Notes: generated from the sequence alone by a model not told the origin. Positions 27,475 to 38,649 are shown, counted from the stretch's first letter. The stretch: DNA of 40,101 bases from Comamonas_F sp047606565 (GCA_047606565.1 JASGEH010000174.1:1-40101), one strand, 5' to 3'. A program made the numbers and translations.

Positions 27475-27517
27475 TGTTTACCCTGATATTTCCCAGTATC
27501 CGACCCGGTCTGCCACT

Positions 27518-29187
<1,670 letters not shown>

Positions 29188-29188
<1 letters not shown>

Positions 29189-30288
29189 CAGTCTTTCTTT
29201 CGCGGATCGAGCGCGTCGCGCAGGGCATCGCCCATGAAGGTCAGCAGCAGCAGGGTCACGGTCATGACGGCGAAGGTGGACAGCGAGATCCACCAGGCGT
29301 CGAGGTTGGCCTTGCCCTGGTTGAGCAGTTCGCCCAGGCTGGGCGTATCGGGCGGCACGCCCAGGCCGAGGAAGTCGAGCGCGGTCAGCGCCAGGATGGC
29401 CGCGCTCATGCGAAACGGCAGGAAGGTGATGACCGGCGTGAGGCTGTTGGGCAGGATGTGGCGCCAGATGATGTGGCCGTGCCCGGCGCCCAGCGCGCGC
29501 GCCGCGCGCACGTAGTCGAGCTGGCGGTTGCGCAGGAACTCGGCGCGCACGTAGTCGGCCAGCCCCATCCAGCCGAACAGCGACAGCAGCGCCAGCAGCA
29601 GGCCCACGCTGGGCGCGAAGATGGCGCTGAAGATGATGAGCAGGTAGAGCTCGGGCATGGAGCCCCAGATCTCGATGAAGCGCTGCACGGCCAGGTCGGT
29701 CTTGCCCGCGAAATAGCCCTGCAGCGCGCCGGCGGCCACGCCCAGCACCACGCCGATGGCGGTGAGCGCCAGCGCGAACAGCACGCTCACGCGAAAGCCG
29801 TAGACCAGTTGCGCCAGCATGTCGCGCCCACGGCTGTCGGTGCCCAGCCAGTTCTCGGCCGAGGGCGGCGCCGGGTTGGGCGCCTGCGCGAAGTAGTTGA
29901 GCGTGCGCGGCCCGTAGGGGTTGGGCGGGTACAGCGCCCAGTTGCCCGGCTGGGCGAACTGCGCCTGGATGAAGGGGTCGAGGTAGTCGGTGCTGCTGTC
30001 GAAGTCGCCGCCGAAGGTGGTCTCGGGGTAGTCCTTGAACAGCGGCAGGTAGGTCTGGCCTGCGTAGCGCACGATCAGCGGGCGGTCGTTGGAGAGCAGC
30101 TCGGCCAGCAGGCTCAGCAGCACCAGCGCGGCGAAGACCAGCAGGCTCCAGTAGCCCAGGCGGTTGCGCCGGAAGCGCAGCCAGGCGCGCCGCGACGGGC
30201 TGACGCCGGCGGCTGCGGCCGGCGGCGCGGCGGCGGGGGTGGCCGGCAGGGCTTCAGTCGAACTTGACACGGGGGTCCACCCAGACAT
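29188..30288 (-). CDS. yejE: YejE, permease of YejABEF peptide importer
   Basis: Inner-membrane permease of the Dpp/Opp type. It has 366 residues: a first membrane helix near 45-65, then a large periplasmic insert (about 66-150, with the NWLGTDSRGRD block typical of DppC-like permeases), then five helices. The ATPase-contacting EAA loop is seen in YVRAARALGAGHGHIIWRHILPN. The start overlaps the yejB stop by 35 bases, an unusually long overlap that supports strong coupling. The first 30 residues are Ala/Pro-rich. Confidence 0.94.
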
Positions 30289-31279
30289 AGGACAGATCGG
30301 ACAGCAGCTTGGTCAGCAGGCCGATCAGCGTGAACAGGAACAGCGTGCCCAGCACCACCGGGTAGTCGCGCCGGATCACGCTCTCGTAGCTCAGCAGGCC
30401 CAGGCCGTCGAGCGAGAACAGCGTCTCGATCAGCAGCGAGCCGGTGAAGAAAGCGCCCACGAAGGCCGCCGGGAAACCCGTGATGATGGGCAGCAGCGCG
30501 TTGCGCAACACATGGCCCCACAGGATCTGCCGCTCGCCCAGCCCCTTGGCGCGCGCCGTCAGCACGTACTGCTTGCGGATTTCCTCCAGGAAGGCATTCT
30601 TGGTCAGCATGGCGGTGACGGCGAAGCTACCCAGCACCATCGAGATGACCGGCAGCGCGATGTGCCACAGGTAGTCCAGGATGCGCGCGGGCCAAGACAA
30701 GTCCTGCCAGTTGTCGGAGACCAGCCCGCGCAGCGGAAACCACTCCAGCGTGCCGCCGAACACCACCAGCAGCGCCACGCCCAGCACGAAGCCTGGGATC
30801 GCGTAGCCCACCAGCACGATCAGCGAGGTGACGAAGTCGAAGCGCGAGCCGGCGCGCACCGCCTTGGCCACGCCCAGCGGCACGGCGATCAGGTAGCTGA
30901 TGAAGAAGGTCCACAGGCCCAGGCTGATGGAGACCGGCAGCTTCTCGGCGATGAGCTGCGAGACCGGCTTGTTCTGGAAGAAGCTGTTGCCCAGGTCGAA
31001 GCGCGCGAACTGCCCAAGCATCTGCCAGAAACGCTCCAGCGGCGGCTTGTCGAAGCCGTAGAGCGCCTTGATCTCCGCCAGCCGGCGCGGGTCCACGCCC
31101 TGCCCGCCCCGGTAGCCCAGGCCGCCGCCCTCGGCGCCGGCACCGGCCGCGCGCGCCTCGGCCAGGTATTGCTCGACCGGCCCGCCGGGCACGAACTGCA
31201 CGATGGCGAAGGTGACCGCCAGCACGCCCAGCAGGGTCGGGATCATGAGCAGCAGCCGCTTGAGGATGTAGCTGAACAT
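30254..31279 (-). CDS. yejB: YejB, permease of YejABEF peptide importer
   Basis: Partner permease of YejE. It has 341 residues beginning MFSYILKRLLLMIPTLLGVLAVTF, the DppB-type first helix. A Gly-rich periplasmic segment (about 40-65) is followed by four or five helices. The EAA loop is YVLTARAKGLGERQILWGHVLRN. The ATG at 31279 is chosen by family start; a longer upstream frame is open through the yejA 3' end but is not coding. The gap after yejA is 26 bases. Confidence 0.94.
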   Translation of the reverse strand: MFSYILKRLLLMIPTLLGVLAVTFAIVQFVPGGPVEQYLAEARAAGAGAEGGGLGYRGGQGVDPRRLAEIKALYGFDKPPLERFWQMLGQFARFDLGNSFFQNKPVSQLIAEKLPVSISLGLWTFFISYLIAVPLGVAKAVRAGSRFDFVTSLIVLVGYAIPGFVLGVALLVVFGGTLEWFPLRGLVSDNWQDLSWPARILDYLWHIALPVISMVLGSFAVTAMLTKNAFLEEIRKQYVLTARAKGLGERQILWGHVLRNALLPIITGFPAAFVGAFFTGSLLIETLFSLDGLGLLSYESVIRRDYPVVLGTLFLFTLIGLLTKLLSDLSYVWVDPRVKFD

Positions 31280-31305
31280 ATCGGCTTGGAAGGTGTGGAC
31301 GGCAA

Positions 31306-33171
31306 TCAGGGCGCGAACGCACCGGGCACACCGGGCGCACCCGGCAATGGAGCTGTCAGCGGCTGGGGCCGGGCCCACCAGGTGGCGATCGCCCAGGCCT
31401 CGCCGGGCGCGTAGGCCGGCATCGCGCCGGCCGGGCGCTGCAGCCGCCAGTCGTTGTAGACGAGGCGGTAGGTGGTGGCCGCGTACTGCGGCACCAGGTA
31501 GTAGCCGTGGGCGATCACCCGGTCGAGCGCGCGGCAGGCGTCGAGCAGGTGCGCGCGGTCCTGGGCACCGGCCATGCGGGCGATCAGGTCGTCGACCGCC
31601 GGGCTTTTGACGCCCGGGTAGTTGCCCGAATCCTCGGTGTCGGCGGCCGCGCTGCCGAACAGGTCGGCGAACTCCTGGCCCGGGTTGCTGGTGCCGCCGT
31701 AGGCGATGGTCGTCATATCGAAGTCGAACTGGGCCAGGCGCTGCAGGTAGAGCGCGAAATCCACCGTCCGGTAATTCAGCGTGATGCCCAGCCGGCTCAG
31801 GTTGCGCACCCACGGTGCGATCGTGCGCACGTTGCTTTCGCTGCTGTCGAGGTATTCGAGCACCATGGCCTGGCCCTGTGCGTTGCGCAGCACGCCGTCG
31901 CGCACCTGCCAGCCGGCCTCGCGCAGCAAGGCCTGGGCCCGCCGCAGGTTGCCGCGCAGCGAGTGTTCACCGTCGGTGCGCGGCGGCTCGGCCATGGGGC
32001 CGAAGACGGCCTCGGGGATCTGGCCGCGCCAGCGCGCCAGCAGCGCCTGCTCGCCCTCGCCCGGCTCGCCCTGCGCCGCGCAGGAGGTGTTTCCGAACAG
32101 GCCCTTGACGCGCACGTAGCTGCCGTAGAACAACTGCCGGTTCATCCACTCGAAATCAAAGGCCAGGCCCAGCGCCTGGCGCACGCGCGGGTCCTGCAGC
32201 AAGGGGCGGCGGGTGTTGAGCACCGTGCTCTGGAAACCCGTAGGCTGTTGGTGCGCGAACTCGCCCTTGACCAGTTCGCCCGAGCGAAAGCGCTGGCCGC
32301 CCAGCCCGCGCGCCCAGTCGCGCGCCGAGTAAAAGCGCATCAGGTCGAACTGCCCGGCCTTCAGCGCCTCCAGCCGCGCGGTGCCGTCGCGGTAGATGCG
32401 CACCGTGATGCGGTCGAAGTTGGCCGTGCCCTTGCGCACATTCAGGTCGCGCGCCCAGTAGTCGGGATCGCGCACATAGGTGATGTCGCGGCCGTAGACC
32501 ACCGGGCCGATCCGGTAGGGGCCGCTGCCGATCGGCACGTCGGTGACGACCTGGTCGAAGCGCTTGCCCTCGCCCCAGCGGTGGCTGAAGATGGGTAGGC
32601 CACCCACCGTCAGCGGCAGCTCGCGGTTGGGCTGGCTGAAGCGGAAACGCACGGTGCGCGCGTCGATCACGTCCAGCCCGGCCACATCGTGCAGCAGCGT
32701 CTTGTAGGCCGGCGAGGTGTAGGGGCCCTGCAGCGTGTCGTAGCTGTACTTCACGTCACGCGCCAGCACCGGATCGCCATTGTGGAAACGCGCCTGCGGC
32801 CGCAGGCGGAAGGTGGCCGAGAGCCGGTCCGGCGCCACCTCGACGTCCTCGGCCAACAGGCCGTAGCCGACGCCGGACTCGTCAAACGAGCCAGTCAGCA
32901 AGGTGTCGAACAGCAGGTCAGAAAGATAGGCCGGCGCGCTGCCCTTGAGGGTGAAGGGGTTGTACTTGTCGAAGGTGGAGGCGCGCTGATTGCTCACCAG
33001 CCGCAGCTCGCCGCCCTTGGGCGCCTGCGGGTTGACGTAGCTGAAATGATCGAAGCCCTCCGGGTAGCGGGGCGCTTCCCACAGGCCATAGGCGGCGGCC
33101 GACCAGGCCGGCCCGGCCAGCGACCCGCAGAGAAACATCAAGGCTGCACAACGCATGGCCGATTGTTGCAT
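31306..33171 (-). CDS. yejA: YejA, periplasmic peptide-binding protein of YejABEF
   Basis: Family 5 extracellular solute-binding protein delivering peptides (in E. coli also microcin C) to YejBEF. It has 621 residues with an N-terminal signal peptide of about 25 residues (RCAALMFLCGSLAGPAWSA). The mature start APRYPEGFDHFSYVNPQAPKG and the motif GLLAEDVEVAPD are family-typical. The start is uncertain: ATG 33171 is used, and ATG 33156 directly before the signal peptide is an alternative. It leads the operon yejABEF. Confidence 0.93.
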   Translation of the reverse strand: MQQSAMRCAALMFLCGSLAGPAWSAAAYGLWEAPRYPEGFDHFSYVNPQAPKGGELRLVSNQRASTFDKYNPFTLKGSAPAYLSDLLFDTLLTGSFDESGVGYGLLAEDVEVAPDRLSATFRLRPQARFHNGDPVLARDVKYSYDTLQGPYTSPAYKTLLHDVAGLDVIDARTVRFRFSQPNRELPLTVGGLPIFSHRWGEGKRFDQVVTDVPIGSGPYRIGPVVYGRDITYVRDPDYWARDLNVRKGTANFDRITVRIYRDGTARLEALKAGQFDLMRFYSARDWARGLGGQRFRSGELVKGEFAHQQPTGFQSTVLNTRRPLLQDPRVRQALGLAFDFEWMNRQLFYGSYVRVKGLFGNTSCAAQGEPGEGEQALLARWRGQIPEAVFGPMAEPPRTDGEHSLRGNLRRAQALLREAGWQVRDGVLRNAQGQAMVLEYLDSSESNVRTIAPWVRNLSRLGITLNYRTVDFALYLQRLAQFDFDMTTIAYGGTSNPGQEFADLFGSAAADTEDSGNYPGVKSPAVDDLIARMAGAQDRAHLLDACRALDRVIAHGYYLVPQYAATTYRLVYNDWRLQRPAGAMPAYAPGEAWAIATWWARPQPLTAPLPGAPGVPGAFAP

Positions 33172-33297
33172 GACATCAACAGCGCCCAAGGCCGATCCCG
33201 GCGGCCGGATCCGGGCGTACGCGCATAAGCAAATGACGTCAGCACATGAGGCACGGCCCGGCCGCGCGTGGCAAGCCGCGCAGGGGCCAGGGCCGGT

Positions 33298-33960
33298 TCA
33301 GCGCGGCAGCGCGCTGGCGGCGCGCGCCAGTTCGGTGATGCGCGCCCAGTCGCCGCCGCGCACGGCGTCGGCCGGCGTCAGCCAGGAGCCGCCCACGCAG
33401 GCCACGTTGGGCAGGGCCAGGAATTCGGCCGCGTTGGCCGGGCTGACGCCACCGGTCGGGCAGAACGCCACGTCGCCGAAGGGGCCGTTCCAGGCCTTGA
33501 GCATGGCCGTACCGCCGGCCTGCAGCGCCGGGAAGAACTTGAGTTGGGTATAGCCGGCTTCCTGGGCCTGCATGATCTCGCTGCCGGTGGCCACCCCGGG
33601 CAGCAGCGGCAGGCCAAGATCGCGGCAGGCCTGGCCCACGGCCACGGTGTAGCCGGGGCTGACGGCAAAGCGGGCGCCGGCGCGTTGCGCGGCCTGCGCG
33701 TCGGCGGCGCTGCGCACGGTGCCGGCGCCAGCCACGGCCTCGGGCACTTCGTTGGCAATGGCCTCGATGCAGGCCAGCGCCACCGGCGTGCGCAAGGTCA
33801 CCTCCAGCATGCGGATGCCGCCGGCCACCAGCGCGCGCGCCAGCGGCACGGCATGGGCCACGTCGTCGAGCACGATCACCGGGATCACCGGCGCGTCGCG
33901 CATCACCGCCAGCGCCGTCAGCGGCGCGGCCAGGGTTTTCGGATCGGCATTCACAGCCAT
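33298..33960 (-). CDS. eda: KDPG/KHG aldolase Eda
   Basis: Cleaves 2-keto-3-deoxy-6-phosphogluconate to pyruvate and glyceraldehyde-3-phosphate, the second Entner-Doudoroff step. It has 220 residues. Catalytic Glu53 is in EVTLRTP and Schiff-base Lys141 in LKFFPA, equivalent to Glu45 and Lys133 of E. coli; the phosphate-binding GGV and GGSWL loops are near the C-terminus. AAGGAG lies 8 bases before ATG 33960, so the TTG two codons upstream is rejected. It overlaps edd by 10 bases, so both are one operon. Confidence 0.95.
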   Translation of the reverse strand: MAVNADPKTLAAPLTALAVMRDAPVIPVIVLDDVAHAVPLARALVAGGIRMLEVTLRTPVALACIEAIANEVPEAVAGAGTVRSAADAQAAQRAGARFAVSPGYTVAVGQACRDLGLPLLPGVATGSEIMQAQEAGYTQLKFFPALQAGGTAMLKAWNGPFGDVAFCPTGGVSPANAAEFLALPNVACVGGSWLTPADAVRGGDWARITELARAASALPR

Positions 33961-35852
33961 GTACAAGCTCCTTCTTCTGCACTCAGGGCATGGCGGCGCA
34001 TGCCCGCAAACAATTCACGGCCCATGCCATGGCCGTCGGCCTGGCGCTGGGCCTCGCTCAGTTGGGCGGGCTCGCGCGCGGCCCACTGCTGTTCGGCAGC
34101 AACGCCGTCCAACACAACCTCCAGGCGGCCGGCCGCCGCGTCCAGCCGCACGATGTCGCCATCGCGCACCTTGGCCAGCGGCCCGCCGGCCAGCGCCTCG
34201 GGCGAGACGTGGATGGCGGCGGGCACTTTACCCGAGGCGCCGCTCATGCGGCCGTCGGTGACCAGCGCCACGCGGTAGCCCTTGTCCTGCAGCACCGCCA
34301 GCGGCGGCGTCAGCTTGTGCAGCTCGGGCATGCCGTTGGCGCGCGGGCCCTGCCAGCGCACCACGCAGACCAGGCCGTTGGCCGGGGTGGACTGGCACAG
34401 CCGCTCCAGCTCGCCGCTCTTGAAGGCCTGCTGCAGCGCCTCCTGCGTGTCGAACACCTTGGCCGGGGCCTCGATGAGGTGGCGGTCCTCGGGCACGGCC
34501 GAGATCTTGATGACGCTGCGCCCCAGGTTGCCGCCCAGCAGCTTGAGGCCGCCGGTGGCGCTGAACGGCTCGCCCGCCGGGCGCACCACGCTAGTGTCGC
34601 GCGAGGGGCCGATGTCGGTCCACGCCAGATCCGGCGCGGCGCGCTGGCCGGCGCCCTCGCCCACCGCCGCCTCGGCCACGCCGAACAGCACCGGCTCGCG
34701 CGTGAACTCGCGCAGGCCGTTCGGGCGCACGGTCAGCACATCCTCGTGCATCAGGCCAGCGTCGAGCAGCTCGCGGATCACGTAGCCGGGGCCGCCGGCG
34801 GCCTGGAACTGGTTCACGTCGGCGCTGCCGTTGGGGTAGACGCGGGTCAGCAGCGGCACCGCCTGCGACAGCTCGGCGAAGTCGTCCCAGTCGATCAGGA
34901 TGCCGGCGGCGCGCGCCACCGCCACCCAGTGGATCAGGTGGTTGGTCGAGCCGCCGGTGGCCAGCAGCGCCACCATGGCGTTGACGATGCAGCGCTCGTC
35001 GACCACCCGCCCGATGGGCGCGAAGCGCCGCTCGCGGGTGATGTCCAGCACCGTGCGCACCGCCTCGCGCGTGAGCGATTCGCGCATCGCGTCGCCCGGC
35101 GTCACGAAGGCCGTGCCCGGCACATGCAGGCCCATGGCCTCCAGCAGCATCTGGTTGCTGTTGGCCGTGCCGTAGAAAGTGCAGGTGCCCTCGCCGTGGT
35201 AGGCCTGCGACTCGGCCGCCAGCAGCGCCTCGCGCCCGACCAGGCCCTGAGCGGCCTGCTCGCGCACCTTGGACTTGGCGCTGTTGGACAGGCCCGAGGT
35301 CATCGGCCCGGCCGGCACGAACACGGTCGGCAGGTGGCCGAAGTGCAAGGCGCCGATCAGCAGGCCCGGCACGATCTTGTCGCACACGCCCAGCATCAGC
35401 GCGGCGTCGAAGACATCGTGGCTCAGCGACACCGCGGTCGCCATGGCGATGGTGTCGCGCGAGAACAGGCTCAGCTCCATGCCCGGCGTGCCCTGCGTGA
35501 CGCCGTCGCACATCGCCGGCACGCCACCGGCGACCTGGGCGGTGGCGCCGTGGCGGCGCGCCTCGTCGCGGATGATCTCGGGGTAGCGCTCGAAGGGCCG
35601 GTGCGCCGACAGCATGTCGTTGTAGGCATTGACGACGCCGATGTTGGGCGCGCGCTGCGTCACCACGCGCAGCTTGTCCGGCCCCGGCAGCGCCGCGAAG
35701 GCGTGCGCCACGTTGGCACAGCCCATGCGCTGAGCGCCGGGCGCGCGGCTGGCGTATTCGTCGAGGCGTTGCAGGTAATCGTGGCGCAGCGCCTGGCTGC
35801 GCTGGCGGATGCGGTGCGTGACCTGGGCCACGCAAGTGTGCAGGGGAATCAT
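33951..35852 (-). CDS. edd: 6-phosphogluconate dehydratase Edd
   Basis: Converts 6-phosphogluconate to 2-keto-3-deoxy-6-phosphogluconate, the first Entner-Doudoroff step. It has 633 residues of the IlvD/Edd family. Expected 4Fe-4S ligands are Cys115 (MCDGVTQG), Cys157 (GVCDKIVPG) and Cys224 (CTFYGTANSNQ). LLATGGSTNH and TDGRMSGASG are further family blocks. AGAGG lies 7 bases before ATG 35852. Length and the 6-phosphogluconate-type N-terminus favour Edd over IlvD, and the overlap with eda confirms it. A HexR-like operator lies 67 bases upstream. Confidence 0.95.
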   Translation of the reverse strand: MIPLHTCVAQVTHRIRQRSQALRHDYLQRLDEYASRAPGAQRMGCANVAHAFAALPGPDKLRVVTQRAPNIGVVNAYNDMLSAHRPFERYPEIIRDEARRHGATAQVAGGVPAMCDGVTQGTPGMELSLFSRDTIAMATAVSLSHDVFDAALMLGVCDKIVPGLLIGALHFGHLPTVFVPAGPMTSGLSNSAKSKVREQAAQGLVGREALLAAESQAYHGEGTCTFYGTANSNQMLLEAMGLHVPGTAFVTPGDAMRESLTREAVRTVLDITRERRFAPIGRVVDERCIVNAMVALLATGGSTNHLIHWVAVARAAGILIDWDDFAELSQAVPLLTRVYPNGSADVNQFQAAGGPGYVIRELLDAGLMHEDVLTVRPNGLREFTREPVLFGVAEAAVGEGAGQRAAPDLAWTDIGPSRDTSVVRPAGEPFSATGGLKLLGGNLGRSVIKISAVPEDRHLIEAPAKVFDTQEALQQAFKSGELERLCQSTPANGLVCVVRWQGPRANGMPELHKLTPPLAVLQDKGYRVALVTDGRMSGASGKVPAAIHVSPEALAGGPLAKVRDGDIVRLDAAAGRLEVVLDGVAAEQQWAAREPAQLSEAQRQADGHGMGRELFAGMRRHALSAEEGACTWL

Positions 35853-35918
35853 CGGGGGCCTCTCGGGGGCAATGCGGCAAGGAGCAAGTGCCGGGGTTAC
35901 AAGGATTCAATGAATTCA

Positions 35919-35933
35919 AGTAACTTAATTACA
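35919..35933. promoter_or_regulatory. HexR-like operator upstream of edd-eda
   Basis: Read on the minus strand the site is TGTAATTAAGTTACT, 13 of 15 matches to the HexR motif TGTAATTAAATTACA described in gammaproteobacteria. HexR is the KDPG-responsive repressor of central sugar catabolism and its classical targets include edd and eda. The site is in an AT-rich island of the edd-pdxH divergent region. No hexR gene is in the window. Confidence 0.55.
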
Positions 35934-36041
35934 TCGCCATCTTAGCCGAGCCGGGCCCATCGGCGACATCATGGTTAACCCGGGGCGCAGGCAGCGGCAT
36001 GGCAGCGGCGCAGCGCGCCAGGGAGAAACGCGCAGCCGGTC

Positions 36042-36047
36042 TACACT
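36042..36047 (+). promoter_or_regulatory. -10-like box just before pdxH
   Basis: TACACT lies 7 bases before the pdxH ATG, which would place transcription start at or next to the start codon. No -35 of quality was seen. No Shine-Dalgarno sequence precedes the ATG. Confidence 0.3.
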
Positions 36048-36054
36048 TTTGCCC

Positions 36055-36702
36055 ATGAGCAAGCTATCCGACACCATCGCCCACCTGCGCAAGAGCTACG
36101 AGCAGGCCGAACTCGACGAAACGCAATCGCAAAGCCAGCCGCTGGAACAGTTCGACCAGTGGCTGCAGCAGGCCATCGCCGCCGGCGTGCCCGAGCCCAA
36201 CGCCATGACACTGGCCACCGTCGGCCACGACCTGCGGCCGTCCACGCGCATCGTGCTGGTCAAGGGCTATGACGAACGCGGCATCGTCTGGTACAGCAAC
36301 CGCGACAGCCGCAAGGGCCGCGAACTGGCTGGCAACCCCTACGCGGCGTTGCAGTTCCACTGGGTCGAGCTGGAACGCGTGGTGCGCATCGAGGGTCGGG
36401 TCGAGCCCGCCAGCGACGCCGAAAGCGACCAGTACTTCGACAGCCGCCCGCTCGACTCGCGCATCGGCGCCTGGGCCAGCCCGCAAAGCCAGCCCATTAC
36501 CAGCCGCGCCGTGCTGGTGGCCAACGCCGCCAAGTACGCCGCGCAATTCGGCCTCAAGCCCCCGCGCCCGCCGCACTGGGGCGGCTTCCGGCTGCGGCCG
36601 GACCGCTGGGAGTTCTGGCAGGGTCGCAAGAGCCGCCTGCACGACCGCCTGCGCTACGACCTGCAAGACGGCCAGTGGCTACGCAGCCGGCTGGCGCCCT
36701 GA
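36055..36702 (+). CDS. pdxH: Pyridoxine/pyridoxamine 5'-phosphate oxidase PdxH
   Basis: FMN-dependent enzyme making pyridoxal 5'-phosphate from pyridoxine or pyridoxamine phosphate. It has 215 residues, the usual length. FMN-contacting blocks are STRIVLVKGYDERG and YSNRDSRKGREL, and the C-terminal substrate/FMN block is RPPHWGGFRLRPDRWEFWQG followed by RLHDRLRY. The ATG at 36055 fits the family start. It is divergent from edd and convergent with the TRAP operon. Confidence 0.95.
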   Translation: MSKLSDTIAHLRKSYEQAELDETQSQSQPLEQFDQWLQQAIAAGVPEPNAMTLATVGHDLRPSTRIVLVKGYDERGIVWYSNRDSRKGRELAGNPYAALQFHWVELERVVRIEGRVEPASDAESDQYFDSRPLDSRIGAWASPQSQPITSRAVLVANAAKYAAQFGLKPPRPPHWGGFRLRPDRWEFWQGRKSRLHDRLRYDLQDGQWLRSRLAP

Positions 36703-36731
36703 AATTCAGAGATTCAGAGAAAGAGGGAGGC

Positions 36732-38015
36732 TCAGTGCCCCAGCAGGTGCGGCAGCCCCACCGACAGCCCCGGCAGCAGCGTCAGCGCCGCCAGGATGAG
36801 GAAATGCGCCAGCAGGAAAGGCCAGAGTTCGCGCGTCAGCGCGGTCAGCGGCACCTTGGCGCTGGAGCAGACCACGAACAGCAGGCTGCCCACCGGCGGC
36901 GTGATCATGCCCAGGGTCAGGTTGACGATGACCACGATGGCGAAGTGCACCGGGTCGATGCCCAGCACGCCCGAGATCGGCGCCAGGATGGGCACCAGGA
37001 TCATCACGCCCGGCAGCGGCTCCATGAAGATGCCGAACAGCAGCAGCAGGACGTTGACCGCCACCAGGAAGCCCAGCGGCCCCAGGTTCCACTGCACGAT
37101 GGTGTCGGCCAGCATCTGCGGCGTGCCCTCGATGGTCAACACCCAGGCAAAGGCGGCCGAGGCCGCCACGATCAGCAGCACCGAAGCCGTCAACAGTGCC
37201 GAGCGCGCCAGGATGCCGGGCATGGCGCTCCACTTGAGCGTGCCATAGACCCACTTGCCGCACAGCAGCGCGTAGAACACCGCCACCACCGAGGCCTCGG
37301 TCGGTGTGAAGACACCCAGCCGGATGCCGCCCAGCACGATCACCAGCAGCATCAGCGCGGGAATCGCCTTCCAGGTGTTGACCAGCATCTGGCGCAGCGG
37401 CGGGCGCGGGTCGGCGCTGCGGTAGCCGCGCCGGTGGCAGACCCAGGCATTGACGGCCGCCATGCCCAGCGCGATCAGCAGGCCCGGGATGACGCCGGCC
37501 AGGAACAGCGACAGCACCGAAACCCGCTCGTCCTGCAGGCAGTAGACGATCATGATGATGGACGGCGGGATGATGGGCCCGACCACCGCCGTGGCCGCCG
37601 TCAGCGCGGCGGCGTAGGCGCGGCTGTAGCCGGCCTTGTCCATCATGCGGATCATCATCGCGCCGGGGCCGGCCGCGTCGGCCAGGGCCGAGCCCGAGAT
37701 GCCCGAAAAGATGGTCAGCGACAGCACGTTGGCATAGCCCAGGCCGCCGCGCAGGTGGCCCACGAACTGCGCCGCGAAGCGCAGCAGCACCACCGTGAGG
37801 GCGCCGCCCGACATGATCTCGGCGGCCAGGACGAAGAAGGGCACCGCCATCAGCGGAAAGCTGTCGATGCCGGTGAACATCTCCTTGAACACCACGACCA
37901 TCGGAAACTCGCCGCCGACCAGCACGGCCAGGGCCGCCGAGATCGCCAGGGCGAAGGCCACCGGCACGCCCAGCGCCAGCAGCACGACCACGGAAATGAA
38001 AAGGGTGATCCACAT
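36732..38015 (-). CDS. dctM: TRAP transporter large permease DctM
   Basis: Main membrane subunit of a TRAP carboxylate importer. It has 427 residues and about 12 helices. FSGISGSALADAAGPGAMMI and VGPIIPPSIIMIVY are the two conserved family loops; GMITPPVGSLLFVVCS is the symmetrical one in the second half. GAGGAG precedes ATG 38015, 10 bases after the dctQ stop. It is last of dctP-dctQ-dctM. Confidence 0.95.
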   Translation of the reverse strand: MWITLFISVVVLLALGVPVAFALAISAALAVLVGGEFPMVVVFKEMFTGIDSFPLMAVPFFVLAAEIMSGGALTVVLLRFAAQFVGHLRGGLGYANVLSLTIFSGISGSALADAAGPGAMMIRMMDKAGYSRAYAAALTAATAVVGPIIPPSIIMIVYCLQDERVSVLSLFLAGVIPGLLIALGMAAVNAWVCHRRGYRSADPRPPLRQMLVNTWKAIPALMLLVIVLGGIRLGVFTPTEASVVAVFYALLCGKWVYGTLKWSAMPGILARSALLTASVLLIVAASAAFAWVLTIEGTPQMLADTIVQWNLGPLGFLVAVNVLLLLFGIFMEPLPGVMILVPILAPISGVLGIDPVHFAIVVIVNLTLGMITPPVGSLLFVVCSSAKVPLTALTRELWPFLLAHFLILAALTLLPGLSVGLPHLLGH

Positions 38016-38025
38016 GGTGCGCTCC

Positions 38026-38541
38026 TCAGATCGACGCGGCGGTCTCGGCGTCGATCTCGCCAGATTCAAGATAGCGCTGCTCCAGCACGTAGCGGCGTGC
38101 CACGAAAGCCAGGTGCAGCATCAGCAGGCCGAAGCCGATCGGCGAGGCCAGGTAGATCCACCAGTACGAGAGGCCCAGCACCGGCGTGGTCTGGTACTGC
38201 ATGAAGTCCATGTACTCCAGGCCCCACCAGGCCATGGCGGCGAAAAAGATCATCAGCAGGGCCACCAGCGCCGCGCGCAGCGCGATGCCGGCGCGCCGGG
38301 GCAGACGGTTCTGCAAGTCCTCGATGGCGACATGGCCGCCGAAGCGCAGCACCAACCCGGCACCCAGGAAAGTCACCCAGATCATCAGGTAGCGCCCCAC
38401 CTCCTCGGCCCAGACCAGCGAATCGTTGGTCAGGTAGCGCAACACCACGTTGGCGAAAATGATGCAGGCCATGGCGCCCAGCATCAGGATGAGCAGCCAG
38501 CGGTTGGCCTGCACCAGGCCTTGTTCGAAACGGTCGATCAT
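38026..38541 (-). CDS. dctQ: TRAP transporter small permease DctQ
   Basis: Small four-helix subunit of the TRAP transporter, 171 residues. The loop LVWAEEVGRYLMIWVTFLGA between helices 2 and 3 is the conserved DctQ block. It starts at ATG 38541; an upstream open extension lacks family similarity. A strong hairpin lies between it and dctP. Confidence 0.93.
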   Translation of the reverse strand: MIDRFEQGLVQANRWLLILMLGAMACIIFANVVLRYLTNDSLVWAEEVGRYLMIWVTFLGAGLVLRFGGHVAIEDLQNRLPRRAGIALRAALVALLMIFFAAMAWWGLEYMDFMQYQTTPVLGLSYWWIYLASPIGFGLLMLHLAFVARRYVLEQRYLESGEIDAETAASI

Positions 38542-38626
38542 GTTGTCGTTCTCGTTGGGATTCAGACAGGGAAGACAGGAAATGGCGGGAATGGGCGGCG
38601 GCGCCACGGAGGCCCAGACGCCAGAA

Positions 38627-38649
38627 CGCCTGCCGGGTCGCGGCAGGCG
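38627..38649 (-). terminator. Hairpin between dctP and dctQ
   Basis: CGCCTGCCG and CGGCAGGCG form a perfect 9-bp stem with a 5-base loop. On the minus strand the stem is followed by TTCT, a poor U tract. It is better read as a partial terminator or 3'-end-protecting structure that would raise dctP over dctQM levels than as a full terminator. Confidence 0.4.
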
